Shown here one piece after another: positions 18,103-28,272 of a DNA stretch of 64,000 nt. Numbering within the stretch: the stretch's first letter is position 1; every line of letters begins with the position of its first letter. The notes below the pieces were generated by a model. The model was not told where the DNA came from. It saw only the letters and a list, made by a program, of their open reading frames with translations, and did not search any database. Made by a program: the position numbers and the translations under genes. Source of the stretch: Deltaproteobacteria bacterium. Its GTDB lineage: Bacteria > Myxococcota_A > Polyangia > HGW-17. Location of the stretch: positions 1-64,000 of the forward strand of contig JAFGWM010000006.1 of NCBI GenBank assembly GCA_016937155.1. Direction: 5' to 3'.

Positions 18103-21100
18103 ATGAAAAAACTTAGAACCATGCTTACTGTTCTGGCATTTTCAGTCGGCGCATTTGCGGTAATCGGCTGTGATGATGACAGTTCCAGTAACAATACCAA
18201 CAACACGACTAACAATACAACCAATAATGCCAATTGCGGCAATGGTGTGATTGATGAGGGTGAAGAATGTGATTTGACAGCCCTTGATGATCAGACATGC
18301 AGCGATCAGGGATATACCGGTGGTGAACTCAGTTGCAACACTGATTGTACTTTCAATACTGATATGTGCACCGGCGGATGTACTGATGAGTGTGCCATAG
18401 ACACATTGGTTTGCAATGGTACGGTATTACGTCAGTGCGTTATGGATGATAATGATGAATGCACCGTATGGAGTGAAACTGACTGTGCTGATAATTCACA
18501 GACATGCGCTGTTGTGGACAGTGTTGCTCAGTGTACAGATGATTGTAGTGACGAGTGTACTGAGGATACCACCAGATGCAGTGAAACTGCTATTGAAGTC
18601 TGTGCAGTTCAGGCAAGTGGATGTACTGATTGGCAGGCAGAAGGAACAGATTGCGCTGATACTACACAGGAATGCCGTGTGGAAGGCGGAGCCGCTGAGT
18701 GCTATACCCCCTGTGTACCGGAATGTACTGAGGGCGAACTTCGTTGCAGTGGTACAGCAATTCAGATCTGTGAAAACCCCGGTGATGACTGTACATTCTG
18801 GGATGTAACAGATACTGACTGTGCTGACACATCAGAAGTATGTGTTGAAGACGGTTCAGGAGATGCAGTATGTGAAGCTCCTCCAAGTGGAGAAGATTGC
18901 TCGGATGCTATTCCTATTTACAGTCTTCCATATTCCATAAGTGGCGACAGTCTGGTTACGGATTTCCCAGGGAATGATTTTGATCTGGACGACTCATGTG
19001 AAACTGCTTACGGTGTTGATGCAGTGTTTGAAGTGAATCTCACCGGTGGAGCCACTTATGTTATTCAGAACAACACAACCCTTGATACTGTTTTACATGT
19101 TATGGAAACATGTTCTGAAACTGGAAGCTGTGTTGCTTCCATGGATGGTGCTTGGAGCGGTCCTGAAACACTTCTTTATAATCCTGAAACAGACGGAACA
19201 TATTTTATTGTTCTTGAAGCGTATTCTTCAAGTGCAAGCACTTCATCACCATACAGTCTTCTTGTATATGAACTTGATTCGACAGAATCAGACTGTGCTG
19301 ATGGCATTGACAATGATGCCAACGGTTATATCGACTGTGCGGATGGAGCATGTAATGGTGTAGGAAGCTGTGGAACAGAAAACACCGACGCATTCTGCGG
19401 TGACAGCATTGATAACGACGGTGACGGCGATATCGACTGTGAAGATGACGAATGCTACGGTCATGGAGTTTGCGGTGATGAAAACACAACTGCATTCTGC
19501 TCCGACGGTATTGATAATGATAACGATGGTGATATCGACTGTGTTGATACCGACTGCTACGGAGTTACAGGTGCCTGTGATACAGAACTTGACTGTAGTG
19601 ACGGCATTGACAATGATTTAGATGGTGCTATCGACTGTGCAGATCATACTGATTGTGATAGTGTTGGTGCATGCGTTCCGGAAAATACAACAAGTGCATG
19701 CAGTGACAGTTTTGATAACGATGGTGATGGCCTTGTGGACTGTGATGATGAAGAATGTCAGGATGTTCAGGCATGTATGCCAAGAATGGGTATCTGGGAG
19801 CAGTTCAGAACTTCAGGTCTTTCCAATCCCATCGATCTCACAGGTATGAGACTGGTGTTCAGCCCAGACGGAAGTGGCGATTACACTTGGCAGGTGACTG
19901 GTGATGCAACATATCTCGTTGAACCAGGAAGTACATCGGTAGGGAGTGAAGTTGCCGGTGACAGTGCTGTCTTTAACTATGCACTTCCCTTTACATTTGA
20001 TTTTTATGGTGAAAGCTACAACGAACTGTGGATAACAACAGATGGCTATATTACATTCAATGAAATTACCTCAACAGACTATTCTGAAAGCGAAAGTGAT
20101 CTTTTTGCAAGTCCTAAAATCGCTGTGGCCTGGGCAGACCTTACAAATATTACAGGGGGAGATCTTCTTTACGTGGATCAGGGCAATGATGCCCTCAGTG
20201 GAAGAGACTTCTGGGCATTCACCTATCACATGAGAGATTTAGGAGACAATGGTGTTGTTAACGCTCAGGTTGTACTATTTGAAGATGGTGAAATCAGAAT
20301 TGATTATCTTCTCAATGAGCTTGTTAATTCAATTACCGGAATCAGCAGCAACGGACTTGAACCTAATCCTCCTGAGGTTGAATTCGTCAGTGTTGGTAAG
20401 GGCGCTGTAATATTTACAGAAATTCTGGCCAACAGTGATTTCAGCAACGAACCTGTAGGCGAATTTTTTGAAGTTTACAACACAACCGGCAGCGAAATAG
20501 ATCTCACTGGCTGCGAAATAATTGATGGTGGCACTCTGAATGCTTATGTTGCAGCTTCAGTTACAATACCGCCTTATGGTTATCTTGCATTTGAAAATAA
20601 GGGCGTCAGTGGTACAGATGGACTTATTTCTCCCTCTGAGAATATCACCCAGCTCGGTCTTGGAAACGGTGGAGACTGGATTTCCCTGACCTGTGCCGGT
20701 ATTTTGGTTGATTATGTTGCCTATACCGGAAGTAGAGGTGGTGTATCACTTCAGTTGAATCCAACAAAAATGGATGCTGACAGTAATGATGATCCTTCAA
20801 ACTGGTGCTACACTGAAGAAACAGCCACATACGAAGTGACAGATGGAACAGTTACTCACTATATGACTCCAGGAAGTGATAATCACGCATGTCCTCAGAA
20901 TGTTATACTTGAAGAAACATTTGACGGCGGTGTTCCGCCCACCAACTGGACAACATACACCTACGATGCCACAAACGTGGATACAGCATGGATGCAGTGT
21001 GATGACTGTGGAAGCACCCTTACCAATTCAGAAGGTCCATTTGCGTATATCAGTACTTATAGTGGTGAATATGCTGATAACTACCTTGAACTTCCAAGCC

Positions 21101-21381
21101 TTGATCTCACCACTGAAACAGGTGTGGAACTTTCATTTGTACATTACTACTATTACAGTTCATCATATTACAGTGAAGCTGAAGTTCAGATGAGTCTTGA
21201 TGGCGGAACAACATGGGATCCAATCAGAGCTTACACCGCTTCCACCTCCAATGGTGCTCAGGAGATTATATCTCTTGTGATGGCAGAAGGTGAAGCTGAC
21301 GTACGCATAAGATTCTGGTATTCAGGGGATAACAGTTTCTACTGGCGCCTTGACACCGTGAGAGTTACCTCAAACTTCTAA
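18103..21381 (+). CDS. large Cys-rich surface lipoprotein with MopE-like repeats and lamin-tail domain
   Basis: The start at 18103 has AAAGGAG ten bases upstream; 1092 residues. It has a signal peptide with lipobox AVIGC, then an Asn/Thr linker. A CGNGVIDEGEECD module follows, the myxobacterial Cys-rich repeat, then four short repeats of the type ECTEDTTRCSETAIEVC. Next is a PPC-like beta domain (about 270-390). Five MopE-like repeats of the pattern DGIDNDxDGxIDCxDxxC probably bind calcium. After these come a beta region, a lamin-tail domain (VIFTEILANSDFSNEPVG) and a C-terminal MAM/adhesin-like beta sandwich (EETFDGGVPPTNW). It should sit on the outer surface, perhaps as an adhesin. The exact role is unknown. 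Confidence 0.8.
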   Translation: MKKLRTMLTVLAFSVGAFAVIGCDDDSSSNNTNNTTNNTTNNANCGNGVIDEGEECDLTALDDQTCSDQGYTGGELSCNTDCTFNTDMCTGGCTDECAIDTLVCNGTVLRQCVMDDNDECTVWSETDCADNSQTCAVVDSVAQCTDDCSDECTEDTTRCSETAIEVCAVQASGCTDWQAEGTDCADTTQECRVEGGAAECYTPCVPECTEGELRCSGTAIQICENPGDDCTFWDVTDTDCADTSEVCVEDGSGDAVCEAPPSGEDCSDAIPIYSLPYSISGDSLVTDFPGNDFDLDDSCETAYGVDAVFEVNLTGGATYVIQNNTTLDTVLHVMETCSETGSCVASMDGAWSGPETLLYNPETDGTYFIVLEAYSSSASTSSPYSLLVYELDSTESDCADGIDNDANGYIDCADGACNGVGSCGTENTDAFCGDSIDNDGDGDIDCEDDECYGHGVCGDENTTAFCSDGIDNDNDGDIDCVDTDCYGVTGACDTELDCSDGIDNDLDGAIDCADHTDCDSVGACVPENTTSACSDSFDNDGDGLVDCDDEECQDVQACMPRMGIWEQFRTSGLSNPIDLTGMRLVFSPDGSGDYTWQVTGDATYLVEPGSTSVGSEVAGDSAVFNYALPFTFDFYGESYNELWITTDGYITFNEITSTDYSESESDLFASPKIAVAWADLTNITGGDLLYVDQGNDALSGRDFWAFTYHMRDLGDNGVVNAQVVLFEDGEIRIDYLLNELVNSITGISSNGLEPNPPEVEFVSVGKGAVIFTEILANSDFSNEPVGEFFEVYNTTGSEIDLTGCEIIDGGTLNAYVAASVTIPPYGYLAFENKGVSGTDGLISPSENITQLGLGNGGDWISLTCAGILVDYVAYTGSRGGVSLQLNPTKMDADSNDDPSNWCYTEETATYEVTDGTVTHYMTPGSDNHACPQNVILEETFDGGVPPTNWTTYTYDATNVDTAWMQCDDCGSTLTNSEGPFAYISTYSGEYADNYLELPSLDLTTETGVELSFVHYYYYSSSYYSEAEVQMSLDGGTTWDPIRAYTASTSNGAQEIISLVMAEGEADVRIRFWYSGDNSFYWRLDTVRVTSNF

Positions 21382-21537
21382 TCTGATTTTCTTTCTTCCT
21401 TTCTCCTTAATATCTCCAAAATAGAGTAAGCCTATATGTGCGCATAAGTGCATGTTTATTATTTAAAAAATCCTAAAGATAATTTATTTCAGTACGATTA
21501 TTAGTGTCAGAAATCTAAAACCCAAAGGAGTGATAAA

Positions 21538-21753
21538 ATGGATTGTAAATGTCTTCCCGGTTGTCCTTTTTTTAATGATAAGATGGCTAATATGCCAGCT
21601 ATGGCCAACATAATGAAAAAGAAATACTGTCAGGGTAATTTTGAAAGCTGTGCCCGGTATATGATTTTTTCAGTGAAAGGAAAGCCGGCTGTACCCTCAG
21701 ATCTCTTTCCAAATGAAGTTGAAAAAGCAAAAAAAATTCTTGGGAAAAAATAA
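21538..21753 (+). CDS. small cysteine-containing conserved-type protein
   Basis: The 71-residue cytoplasmic protein begins MDCKCLPGCPFFNDKM and carries a later KKYCQGNFESCARYMI. The cysteines (C3, C5, C9, and the pair in the second motif) could bind a metal or an iron-sulfur cluster. A similar CPFF...KKYC...CARY pattern occurs in small hypothetical proteins of several bacteria; I recall no assigned function. It has a good ribosome site (AAAGGAG before the ATG at 21538) and its own upstream spacer of 156 bases, so it is probably transcribed on its own. Confidence 0.75.
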   Translation: MDCKCLPGCPFFNDKMANMPAMANIMKKKYCQGNFESCARYMIFSVKGKPAVPSDLFPNEVEKAKKILGKK

Positions 21754-21775
21754 TCACTGATTATAACCCGTATAA

Positions 21776-24049
21776 TCACTGATTCTTTAGGGGTGGAGCA
21801 GATGGCAGATTCATAACTGACGGTACAGGTTTTATTACAGGTTTTTTCGAAGATGTACCATTTTCCGGTGGTTTCTTTCCGGTGTCGGTTTTATTTTGAT
21901 TTTTTGTATCCTCTTTATTTATCTTTTTTTCAGGACTTAAGTTTTTCTCTTTTCCCGTTTTACCATTTTCATCATTGCCAGTTGTTAATGAAGTGGCATC
22001 TTTTGTTTTGTTTTCATCAAGTGCAGTGGAATCTTCAGTATCAACAGGCTCCAGAATACCATTTTCTCCAATGGCCATACCGATTTCAAGATCTTCACGA
22101 TATTCCTTGTTAGGAATCCGCACAAGCTCCCTGATTGGTTTTTTCTGTTTGCCCAAAATTGCTCCTCTTCCCACAACAACTCTAATGGGGGGAGTAAGTT
22201 CATAGTAATATCCCTTTGTTTTCAGTTCGATCTTGTGAGTTTTTCCACCCCAGGGGAAAAAGTGCCTCCAGTCAGTTTCCTGCTGTCCCATTCTTACATG
22301 TGGTCTTCTCTGTAAAATATTGGAGAACATTCTTACTGCAAGATGATTATGAAGCCGGTGGCATCCATGGCTGTGACCAATGAGTATTGACATATAATTC
22401 ACACTGCCGTGGGTTCGTATACCATGATCGAGATCTTCCGTTTTTCCGTTTCTATATTTTTTTGTAATGGTGTGAATACCCATAGCGAGACCATAGGCAC
22501 TTGCGTAACTGGGACCGAATGCAGATGGTTTGACATGGGGTTTCCAGATGCCGTATTTGTTGGGTTCGAATTTTAAAAGTTCCCGTGGAGGTGTTGTGTG
22601 AGGAGGAAACCAGACGGGTCCTCCAACGATGAACTTCCATTCAACAGCTCCGAGATCGCTGCTTTTATATTTGAGGAATATTTCTTTTTCAACGTATTCT
22701 TTCTGCCATCCCCCTGCAGTTGTTCCCATTCTCATCAGGGGTATTTCGTGATTCTTGTAAATTACATACAGATAAACCCTCGGAAGTCTTTTTCGTGGCT
22801 GGGGAATTTCCTTCCCATCCTTTGAATAAGGGACATCATACCAGACGTCGCCAATACTTGTTTTAACAGTCAGGTTCATATTTTCTGAATAGTAAGGAGG
22901 AAGCTTTTCAGTGGGAATTGCAACCCACATTGAATTAAAGGATTTTTCATTGTTTTTCCTGAAAAATTCCAGAGATTTTTCTGGTGAATCAATACCCATG
23001 TGTTTTATGAGTCTATCACGTATATTATGAATAAGATCCGTACTTTCAGGAAACAGCGCTCTTTTTCTGATACTGCCGTCATCAAAGATGCCCAGTGAAT
23101 GGGCAACACGCTCTCTGAGCATTCGCTTAAGTGCGGCATAGTCGTTTTCCAGCATGGTTCGGGAGAGTATTTTCAGCAGTTTTGCATTAACATATCCCCA
23201 CCCGTAAACCATGTGCTTTCTTTCGAAAGTTCTTACTGCGTTTTTAAGTCTTTGATCGAAATAATCTTTTCGAATGTTCTTTTTATCTATAACATGCTCA
23301 CATATAAATCTGTTCTGAAGCTCTTTCAGTGCATCATATCTTACTTTTGCACTATAATATTCCCTGAGTATCTTGTTTCTGCGGTTCTTTTTCTCCAGAA
23401 CGAACTTATCAATATCAGCAATTTTTTTTCTTCTGGCATATCTTAAAGCAGCTTTTCTGGAATTACTGTATCTTCCGGAATACATTCTTGGATGTTTTAC
23501 ATTCCAGTAAAGGCTTTTACTTATTCTTTTAAAAACATCTGGATTCAGTTTTTTTGCGCATTCACTGTCGGCACTCTCCATGAATCGCTTTCTCAGTACA
23601 GACATGGTTGGGGGAATACCATAGAGCTCAAGATAATTATGCTCAGAGGGATTTAACTTACGACCTTCCTCATCTGTCAGATCCTGAGCAAGATTGAGAT
23701 ATGTTTTTCTGTAGAGATTCGGCATGGATTTACCATCTGGAGATGATTTCTCAGAAAAGATATACGGTGTAAAATTATCACTGAGATTAATCAGTGAAAG
23801 TTTTTTCTCTCTGGCTTTTGTTCGTTCGATGGTTTTGCATTTTCCATTATCACAGTACAGAACCGGATCTGTCAGAGGTTTTACTTCTATTTTGTCGACT
23901 TTTCCTGCATCACTTTTATTAGTGACATCCGGAGGGGCGTCATTTTCCTGAACACTGGGTTCAGTTATTTTATCCGGGGATTTTTTGGATTTTTCCGAGC
24001 ATCCCAGTGCTAGTATCAAGATTGGTGTAATCAGTAGTTTTATTCTCAT
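21776..24049 (-). CDS. lipoprotein L,D-transpeptidase (YkuD family) with long N-terminal extension
   Basis: Start chosen at the ATG at 24049, behind AGGGATGA; a GTG seven codons earlier lacks a ribosome site. 757 residues. The signal peptide ends in lipobox LALGC. Residues about 50-400 are Lys/Arg-rich and helical, of no family I recognise. The catalytic part has HGIRTHGSVNY followed by SHGCHRLHN (nucleophile about C563), the YkuD signature. These enzymes make 3-3 cross-links in peptidoglycan or attach proteins to it. The last 110 residues are a low-complexity Lys/Glu/Thr/Pro tail. The protein is far longer than typical YkuD enzymes, so the extension may add a wall-binding or regulatory role. 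Confidence 0.85.
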   Translation of the reverse strand: MRIKLLITPILILALGCSEKSKKSPDKITEPSVQENDAPPDVTNKSDAGKVDKIEVKPLTDPVLYCDNGKCKTIERTKAREKKLSLINLSDNFTPYIFSEKSSPDGKSMPNLYRKTYLNLAQDLTDEEGRKLNPSEHNYLELYGIPPTMSVLRKRFMESADSECAKKLNPDVFKRISKSLYWNVKHPRMYSGRYSNSRKAALRYARRKKIADIDKFVLEKKNRRNKILREYYSAKVRYDALKELQNRFICEHVIDKKNIRKDYFDQRLKNAVRTFERKHMVYGWGYVNAKLLKILSRTMLENDYAALKRMLRERVAHSLGIFDDGSIRKRALFPESTDLIHNIRDRLIKHMGIDSPEKSLEFFRKNNEKSFNSMWVAIPTEKLPPYYSENMNLTVKTSIGDVWYDVPYSKDGKEIPQPRKRLPRVYLYVIYKNHEIPLMRMGTTAGGWQKEYVEKEIFLKYKSSDLGAVEWKFIVGGPVWFPPHTTPPRELLKFEPNKYGIWKPHVKPSAFGPSYASAYGLAMGIHTITKKYRNGKTEDLDHGIRTHGSVNYMSILIGHSHGCHRLHNHLAVRMFSNILQRRPHVRMGQQETDWRHFFPWGGKTHKIELKTKGYYYELTPPIRVVVGRGAILGKQKKPIRELVRIPNKEYREDLEIGMAIGENGILEPVDTEDSTALDENKTKDATSLTTGNDENGKTGKEKNLSPEKKINKEDTKNQNKTDTGKKPPENGTSSKKPVIKPVPSVMNLPSAPPLKNQ

Positions 24050-24196
24050 TTCATCCCTGTTTATATTCACAGTTTTTACTGTACATAAAAGTAAAAATGG
24101 TGTCCAATACCTGTCTCAGTATTTATATACCACCGGCGCCAAAAGTAAATTATCCTCTTCGGGTGATTTCAAATTTTCCGGGTCAGGAGGTCTTTG

Positions 24197-25540
24197 ATGA
24201 TAGTGGTTATTGTAGGTGGAGATGCGGCTGGAATGAGTGCTGCAAGCCAGATTAGAAGACAAAAACCAGAGTACAGGGTCATAGTTCTCGAAAAATCTGA
24301 AAATGTCAGTTATGGCGCCTGTGGAATGCCTTATAATTTAGCTGATAACTCCAGAGACACCGATGATCTTAAGGTTATCTCACCTGAAAACTTTATTAAC
24401 AAAAGAGGAATAGATCTCCGACTAAATCATGAGGTTGTTTCTGTAACTACTGAATCTGTTACTGTGAAAACACCCGATAATCAGTATGAACAGCCCTATG
24501 ATAAACTTCTTATTGCAAGTGGGGCTAGGGCGTCAAGGCCTGATATTGAAAATATTGAAGGTGAAAACACCTGGTTTTTGCATACCCTTGGAGATGCTGA
24601 AAAAATAAAAGAGGATCTCCGGCAAAATACCATTTCAGGTGTTGCCATCATCGGAGGTGGTTACACCGGGATTGAAATGGCGGAATCACTCACAGCTCTG
24701 GGAAAATCAGTTACTCTGGTTAAAAGAAGTAAAAAACTTTTTCCATTTCTTCCTGAAATGATGAATCAGAGAATAGAAGATGAACTTAAAAGAAATGGCG
24801 TAAAACTTGAATTTGGAAAAACACCTGTGAGAATTAACCGGACCGGGAAAAGGATCAGCATTGTTTTTGAGGATAAAACAGAGACTGATGCAGACAGGAT
24901 TCTTGTCGTAAGTGGTGTTGAACCTGCAGCAGAGGCATTTATCTCCAGTGGCATCAAACCCGGTATTGCCAATTCCATTCAGACAGATGAATTTCTTGAA
25001 ACTTCCTTTAAAAACGTTTATGCCGCCGGGGATTGCAGTGATGCATTTTGCGCTGTAACCGGGGAAAAAATATACGAACCACTCGCACTGAAAGCAAACC
25101 GGTACGGAAAAGTTGCAGCAGCAAATATGATGGGTAATCCCACCAAAGCTCCTCCAGTGAGTGGTGCCAGTGCGGTGAGAATTTTTTCTCTGGAACTTGC
25201 CGTTACCGGTATTGTTAAACGATCTTCTTCCATGACCGATAAAATGGAAATTGTATCGAATATGGTGACTGTGAATTCACGAGCACATGCTTTTCCCGGA
25301 GGTGGCAAAATGGATGTACATCTGCTGTGCGAAAAGGATTCCGGCTTGTTGCTGGGTGGAGCAATCTGTGGCCCTTTCAGAGAGAGTGCTCTGAGAATTG
25401 ATGCTCTCACAAGTGTTATCATGATGAAAGGCAGCATATGGGATCTGTACAACATGGATTACATATATACACCTCCCCTCGGACCCGTATGGAGTCCACT
25501 TCTGGTGGCTGCTGGTGATATGATTAAGAAACTGAAGTAA
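24197..25540 (+). CDS. FAD-dependent pyridine nucleotide-disulfide oxidoreductase, CoA-disulfide reductase-like
   Basis: The start at 24197 lies six bases after AGGAGG; a TTG three bases earlier is less likely. 447 residues, the normal size for CoA-disulfide reductases and NADH oxidases/peroxidases with a single active Cys. Seen: the FAD-binding opening VGGDAAGMSAA, the redox Cys in SYGACGMPY (about C43), the NAD(P)H-binding VAIIGGGYTGIEMAESL, and the second FAD motif NVYAAGDCSD. There is no rhodanese extension. It should reduce CoA disulfide, related disulfides or oxygen species. It heads a tight cluster with hydantoinase and SsnA-like genes, hinting at a joint catabolic or detoxifying pathway. 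Confidence 0.88.
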   Translation: MIVVIVGGDAAGMSAASQIRRQKPEYRVIVLEKSENVSYGACGMPYNLADNSRDTDDLKVISPENFINKRGIDLRLNHEVVSVTTESVTVKTPDNQYEQPYDKLLIASGARASRPDIENIEGENTWFLHTLGDAEKIKEDLRQNTISGVAIIGGGYTGIEMAESLTALGKSVTLVKRSKKLFPFLPEMMNQRIEDELKRNGVKLEFGKTPVRINRTGKRISIVFEDKTETDADRILVVSGVEPAAEAFISSGIKPGIANSIQTDEFLETSFKNVYAAGDCSDAFCAVTGEKIYEPLALKANRYGKVAAANMMGNPTKAPPVSGASAVRIFSLELAVTGIVKRSSSMTDKMEIVSNMVTVNSRAHAFPGGGKMDVHLLCEKDSGLLLGGAICGPFRESALRIDALTSVIMMKGSIWDLYNMDYIYTPPLGPVWSPLLVAAGDMIKKLK

Positions 25541-25552
25541 TGGAGTTTTGTG

Positions 25553-26980
25553 ATGTCCCTTATTATTAAAGGTGCGCAACTGGTTGATCACTGTGGTGTT
25601 GCTCCACTTGATATCTATATTGAGAACGGTACCGTTTTAGCAACCGGGTATGATATTGATCCGTCTCCTGAAGATGATGTGGTGGATGCCCGTGGACTTG
25701 TTGTACTTCCAGGCATGGTTGATATTCATACTCATCTTTCTCTGGAAGTCGGCAAATATACAAGCTCCGATGATTTTAACACCGGAAGTGCCGGTGCAAT
25801 AGCAGGTGGTACAACCACAGTGGTTGATTATATTACACCTGTTAGAGGTGAAAATGTTAAAGAAGCCATTGACAGATGGTTTAAAAAAGCTGCAGAAAGT
25901 CGGGTGGATTATTCCTTTCATCTCACTCTGACTGATGCTTCGGATGAGACTTTCAGGGGAATAGAAACAGCGGCGGAAATGGGAATAAGGGGTTTTAAGG
26001 TTTTTATGGCATATCCTGACAGGCTGATGATTTCAGATGATGATATCATGAGGATAATGAAAAAAGTCAAGTCTGTGGGTGGTGTTCTTTTTGTTCACAC
26101 TGAAGATGGTGTGGAAATTGAAAAACTTAGGAATGAAGCTGAACAGGCGGGAAATACCGGAATGAAATGGCATGCGGCAAGTCGTCCATCCTATCAGGAA
26201 CATAATGCTGCAAAACGCCTTTATGAAATGGTAAAAAATACATTCTGCCCCACAGTAATTGTTCATATCAGTGCAGGTGAAGTGGTTGATGTGCTCAGGG
26301 AGGCCTCACTAAGTGGTGTTCCACTTTTCGGGGAAACATGTCCGCACTATTTATGGCTTAACGAATCAATGCTTGAAAGGCCATGGCCGGAAAGTGCCAC
26401 CTATGTCTGTTCTCCCCCTTTGAGAACATCAGAGCACATGAGTACGCTCTGGGATGCACTTATTTTTGGAGATATTGATCTTGTAAGTACAGATCACTGT
26501 CCTTTCAGTTTTGAAAACCGTACTGAGAATGGTGAGAACTTCACAAAGGTTCCCAATGGTCTTAGTGGTATTGAAAGCCGGTTTATGCTCATGCAAAACG
26601 GCGCTATTTCCTCTGGCAGATTCGGCTGGACAAGGCTGGTGAGGCTTTTATCCACTAATCCGGCCATTATTGCAGGTCTTTACCCTAAAAAAGGTACCAT
26701 ACGGCCTGGAAGTGATGCTGACCTTGTATTTTTTGATCCCTCTTCTGTAACAAATCTTGAATCTGATAACATGTTCACATCCCCCGATGCAAATCCTTAT
26801 GACGGGATGTCCCTTCTGGGTGCTGTTGCCGCTGTTATTTCAAGGGGAGAAGTGGTATATGATAACGGAATACTTACTGCTGAGCCGGGACGCGGTGAGT
26901 TTGTACCCAGAAAAAGAATTGATATGTCCCGGCTATGGACTGTTAAAATGGAGGATCACCCATGGGCATTTTGTCAATAA
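25553..26980 (+). CDS. hydA: dihydropyrimidinase/hydantoinase
   Basis: The 475-residue cyclic amidohydrolase opens cyclic amides such as dihydrouracil or hydantoins. The start is the ATG at 25553, with GGAG at 25542, rather than the GTG before it. Metal ligands are visible: HTH (H59, H61), the carbamylated Lys in GFKVFMAY (K149), His in FVHTEDG, His in VIVHISAGE, and the Asp of STDHCPF. It starts 12 bases after the oxidoreductase gene and overlaps the next gene by 19 bases. In E. coli a hydantoinase (ygeZ/hyuA) also sits near ssnA in a purine/selenium-linked cluster, so the pairing here is meaningful. Confidence 0.92.
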   Translation: MSLIIKGAQLVDHCGVAPLDIYIENGTVLATGYDIDPSPEDDVVDARGLVVLPGMVDIHTHLSLEVGKYTSSDDFNTGSAGAIAGGTTTVVDYITPVRGENVKEAIDRWFKKAAESRVDYSFHLTLTDASDETFRGIETAAEMGIRGFKVFMAYPDRLMISDDDIMRIMKKVKSVGGVLFVHTEDGVEIEKLRNEAEQAGNTGMKWHAASRPSYQEHNAAKRLYEMVKNTFCPTVIVHISAGEVVDVLREASLSGVPLFGETCPHYLWLNESMLERPWPESATYVCSPPLRTSEHMSTLWDALIFGDIDLVSTDHCPFSFENRTENGENFTKVPNGLSGIESRFMLMQNGAISSGRFGWTRLVRLLSTNPAIIAGLYPKKGTIRPGSDADLVFFDPSSVTNLESDNMFTSPDANPYDGMSLLGAVAAVISRGEVVYDNGILTAEPGRGEFVPRKRIDMSRLWTVKMEDHPWAFCQ

Positions 26981-28272
26981 ATGATGGATATATTCTTTCT
27001 TCCTGGCATGGAGGAACTCTTGAAAAAGGCTGTATCAGAATAGATGAAAAAACAGGATTAATAATTGAAACCGGCTCAGATGTAACTCCTCAGGATGGTG
27101 ACAGGCAGTATTCAATGCCGGGAAATATTATAGCCCCCGGACTTGTTGTTGGACATCATCACCTTTACAGTGCGCTGGCCAGAGGAATGAACGCCCCCAA
27201 AAAAACACCATCCAGTTTTGTTGAGACTCTTCAGTATTTATGGTGGGTACTTGATCGTGCCCTGGATGAAAAAACAGTTTATCACAGTGCCATGGCAGGG
27301 CTTTGTGGCGCCGCAAAGCTTGGAATTACAGGTATTGTGGATCATCATGCCAGTCCATCATTTATTTCGGGAAGTCTGAAAACAATGGCTGGTGCCTTTG
27401 AAAAGTTTCATATGAGAGGTTCCCTTTGTTATGAAGTAACTGACAGAAATGGTCCCGATGAGGGTGCTCAGGGAATAAGGGAAAACAGGGACTTTGCTCT
27501 CAGTCATATGAAACATCCCCTTTTGAGAGGTGCTGTGGGGGCTCACGCCAGTTTTACCATAAAGGATAAAACCCTTGATGGAATTGCATCACTATGCAGC
27601 GAACTTGATCTTCCTCTCCACATTCATCTCCTTGAGGATGCTTCTGACAGAACAGAGTCGATCAATAACTTTGGCATGTCACCCGTGGCAAGACTTCAGA
27701 TAAGAAATCTCCTCCGAAAAGGGGATATCATTGTTCACGGTGTTCATCTTACGGATCATGAACTTTCAATGCTGGTGGATAAAGATGTGTATTTACTTCA
27801 TAATACACGCAGTAATATGAATAACAGAGTGGGAAGAGCCTTTTTGGAAAAAGGTAATTGGGCTCTGGGCACAGATGGTATAGACAGTGATATTCTTTCC
27901 GAAGCCAGAAGCTGTTTTTTCCGGGGCCGTGAGGATATGGTTCCACCAGCTTTTGATGCTCCTCTGGCATTTCTGAAAAATTCACAGAACGTTCTGGGGT
28001 CATTTTTCAATGAAAACCTGTCTGAACTTGCTGCCGGCAGTGCTGCTGATATTACAATTCTTGACTATAATCCTCCAACGCCGCTGAGTGCCGGAAATTT
28101 TGCCGGACATGTTTTATTCGGGATGGAAAGCTGGGCTGTGAGATCATCCATGGTTGCCGGGAAATGGCTGCTTTATGACAGAAAAATTCAGACAGTTGAC
28201 GAAATGGAAGTTATGGCTCATTCCCGTGAGGCTGCAAAAACCCTTTACGAAAAAATGGAGAAACTTCAATGA
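26962..28272 (+). CDS. ssnA: SsnA-like amidohydrolase
   Basis: This 436-residue metal-dependent hydrolase belongs to the amidohydrolase superfamily (chlorohydrolase/guanine-deaminase branch). Visible are GLVVGHHHLYSALARGM (the HxH metal motif in the SsnA setting), the long helix QYLWWVLDRALDE, IVDHHASP, the His in HIHLLED, the later His in VHGVHLTD, and the Asp in ALGTDGID. It probably deaminates or hydrolyses a purine-like or other N-heterocyclic compound; the true substrate of SsnA proteins is not settled. GGAGG precedes the ATG within the hydantoinase gene, and the coding sequences overlap, so translation is coupled. Confidence 0.85.
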   Translation: MGILSINDGYILSSWHGGTLEKGCIRIDEKTGLIIETGSDVTPQDGDRQYSMPGNIIAPGLVVGHHHLYSALARGMNAPKKTPSSFVETLQYLWWVLDRALDEKTVYHSAMAGLCGAAKLGITGIVDHHASPSFISGSLKTMAGAFEKFHMRGSLCYEVTDRNGPDEGAQGIRENRDFALSHMKHPLLRGAVGAHASFTIKDKTLDGIASLCSELDLPLHIHLLEDASDRTESINNFGMSPVARLQIRNLLRKGDIIVHGVHLTDHELSMLVDKDVYLLHNTRSNMNNRVGRAFLEKGNWALGTDGIDSDILSEARSCFFRGREDMVPPAFDAPLAFLKNSQNVLGSFFNENLSELAAGSAADITILDYNPPTPLSAGNFAGHVLFGMESWAVRSSMVAGKWLLYDRKIQTVDEMEVMAHSREAAKTLYEKMEKLQ

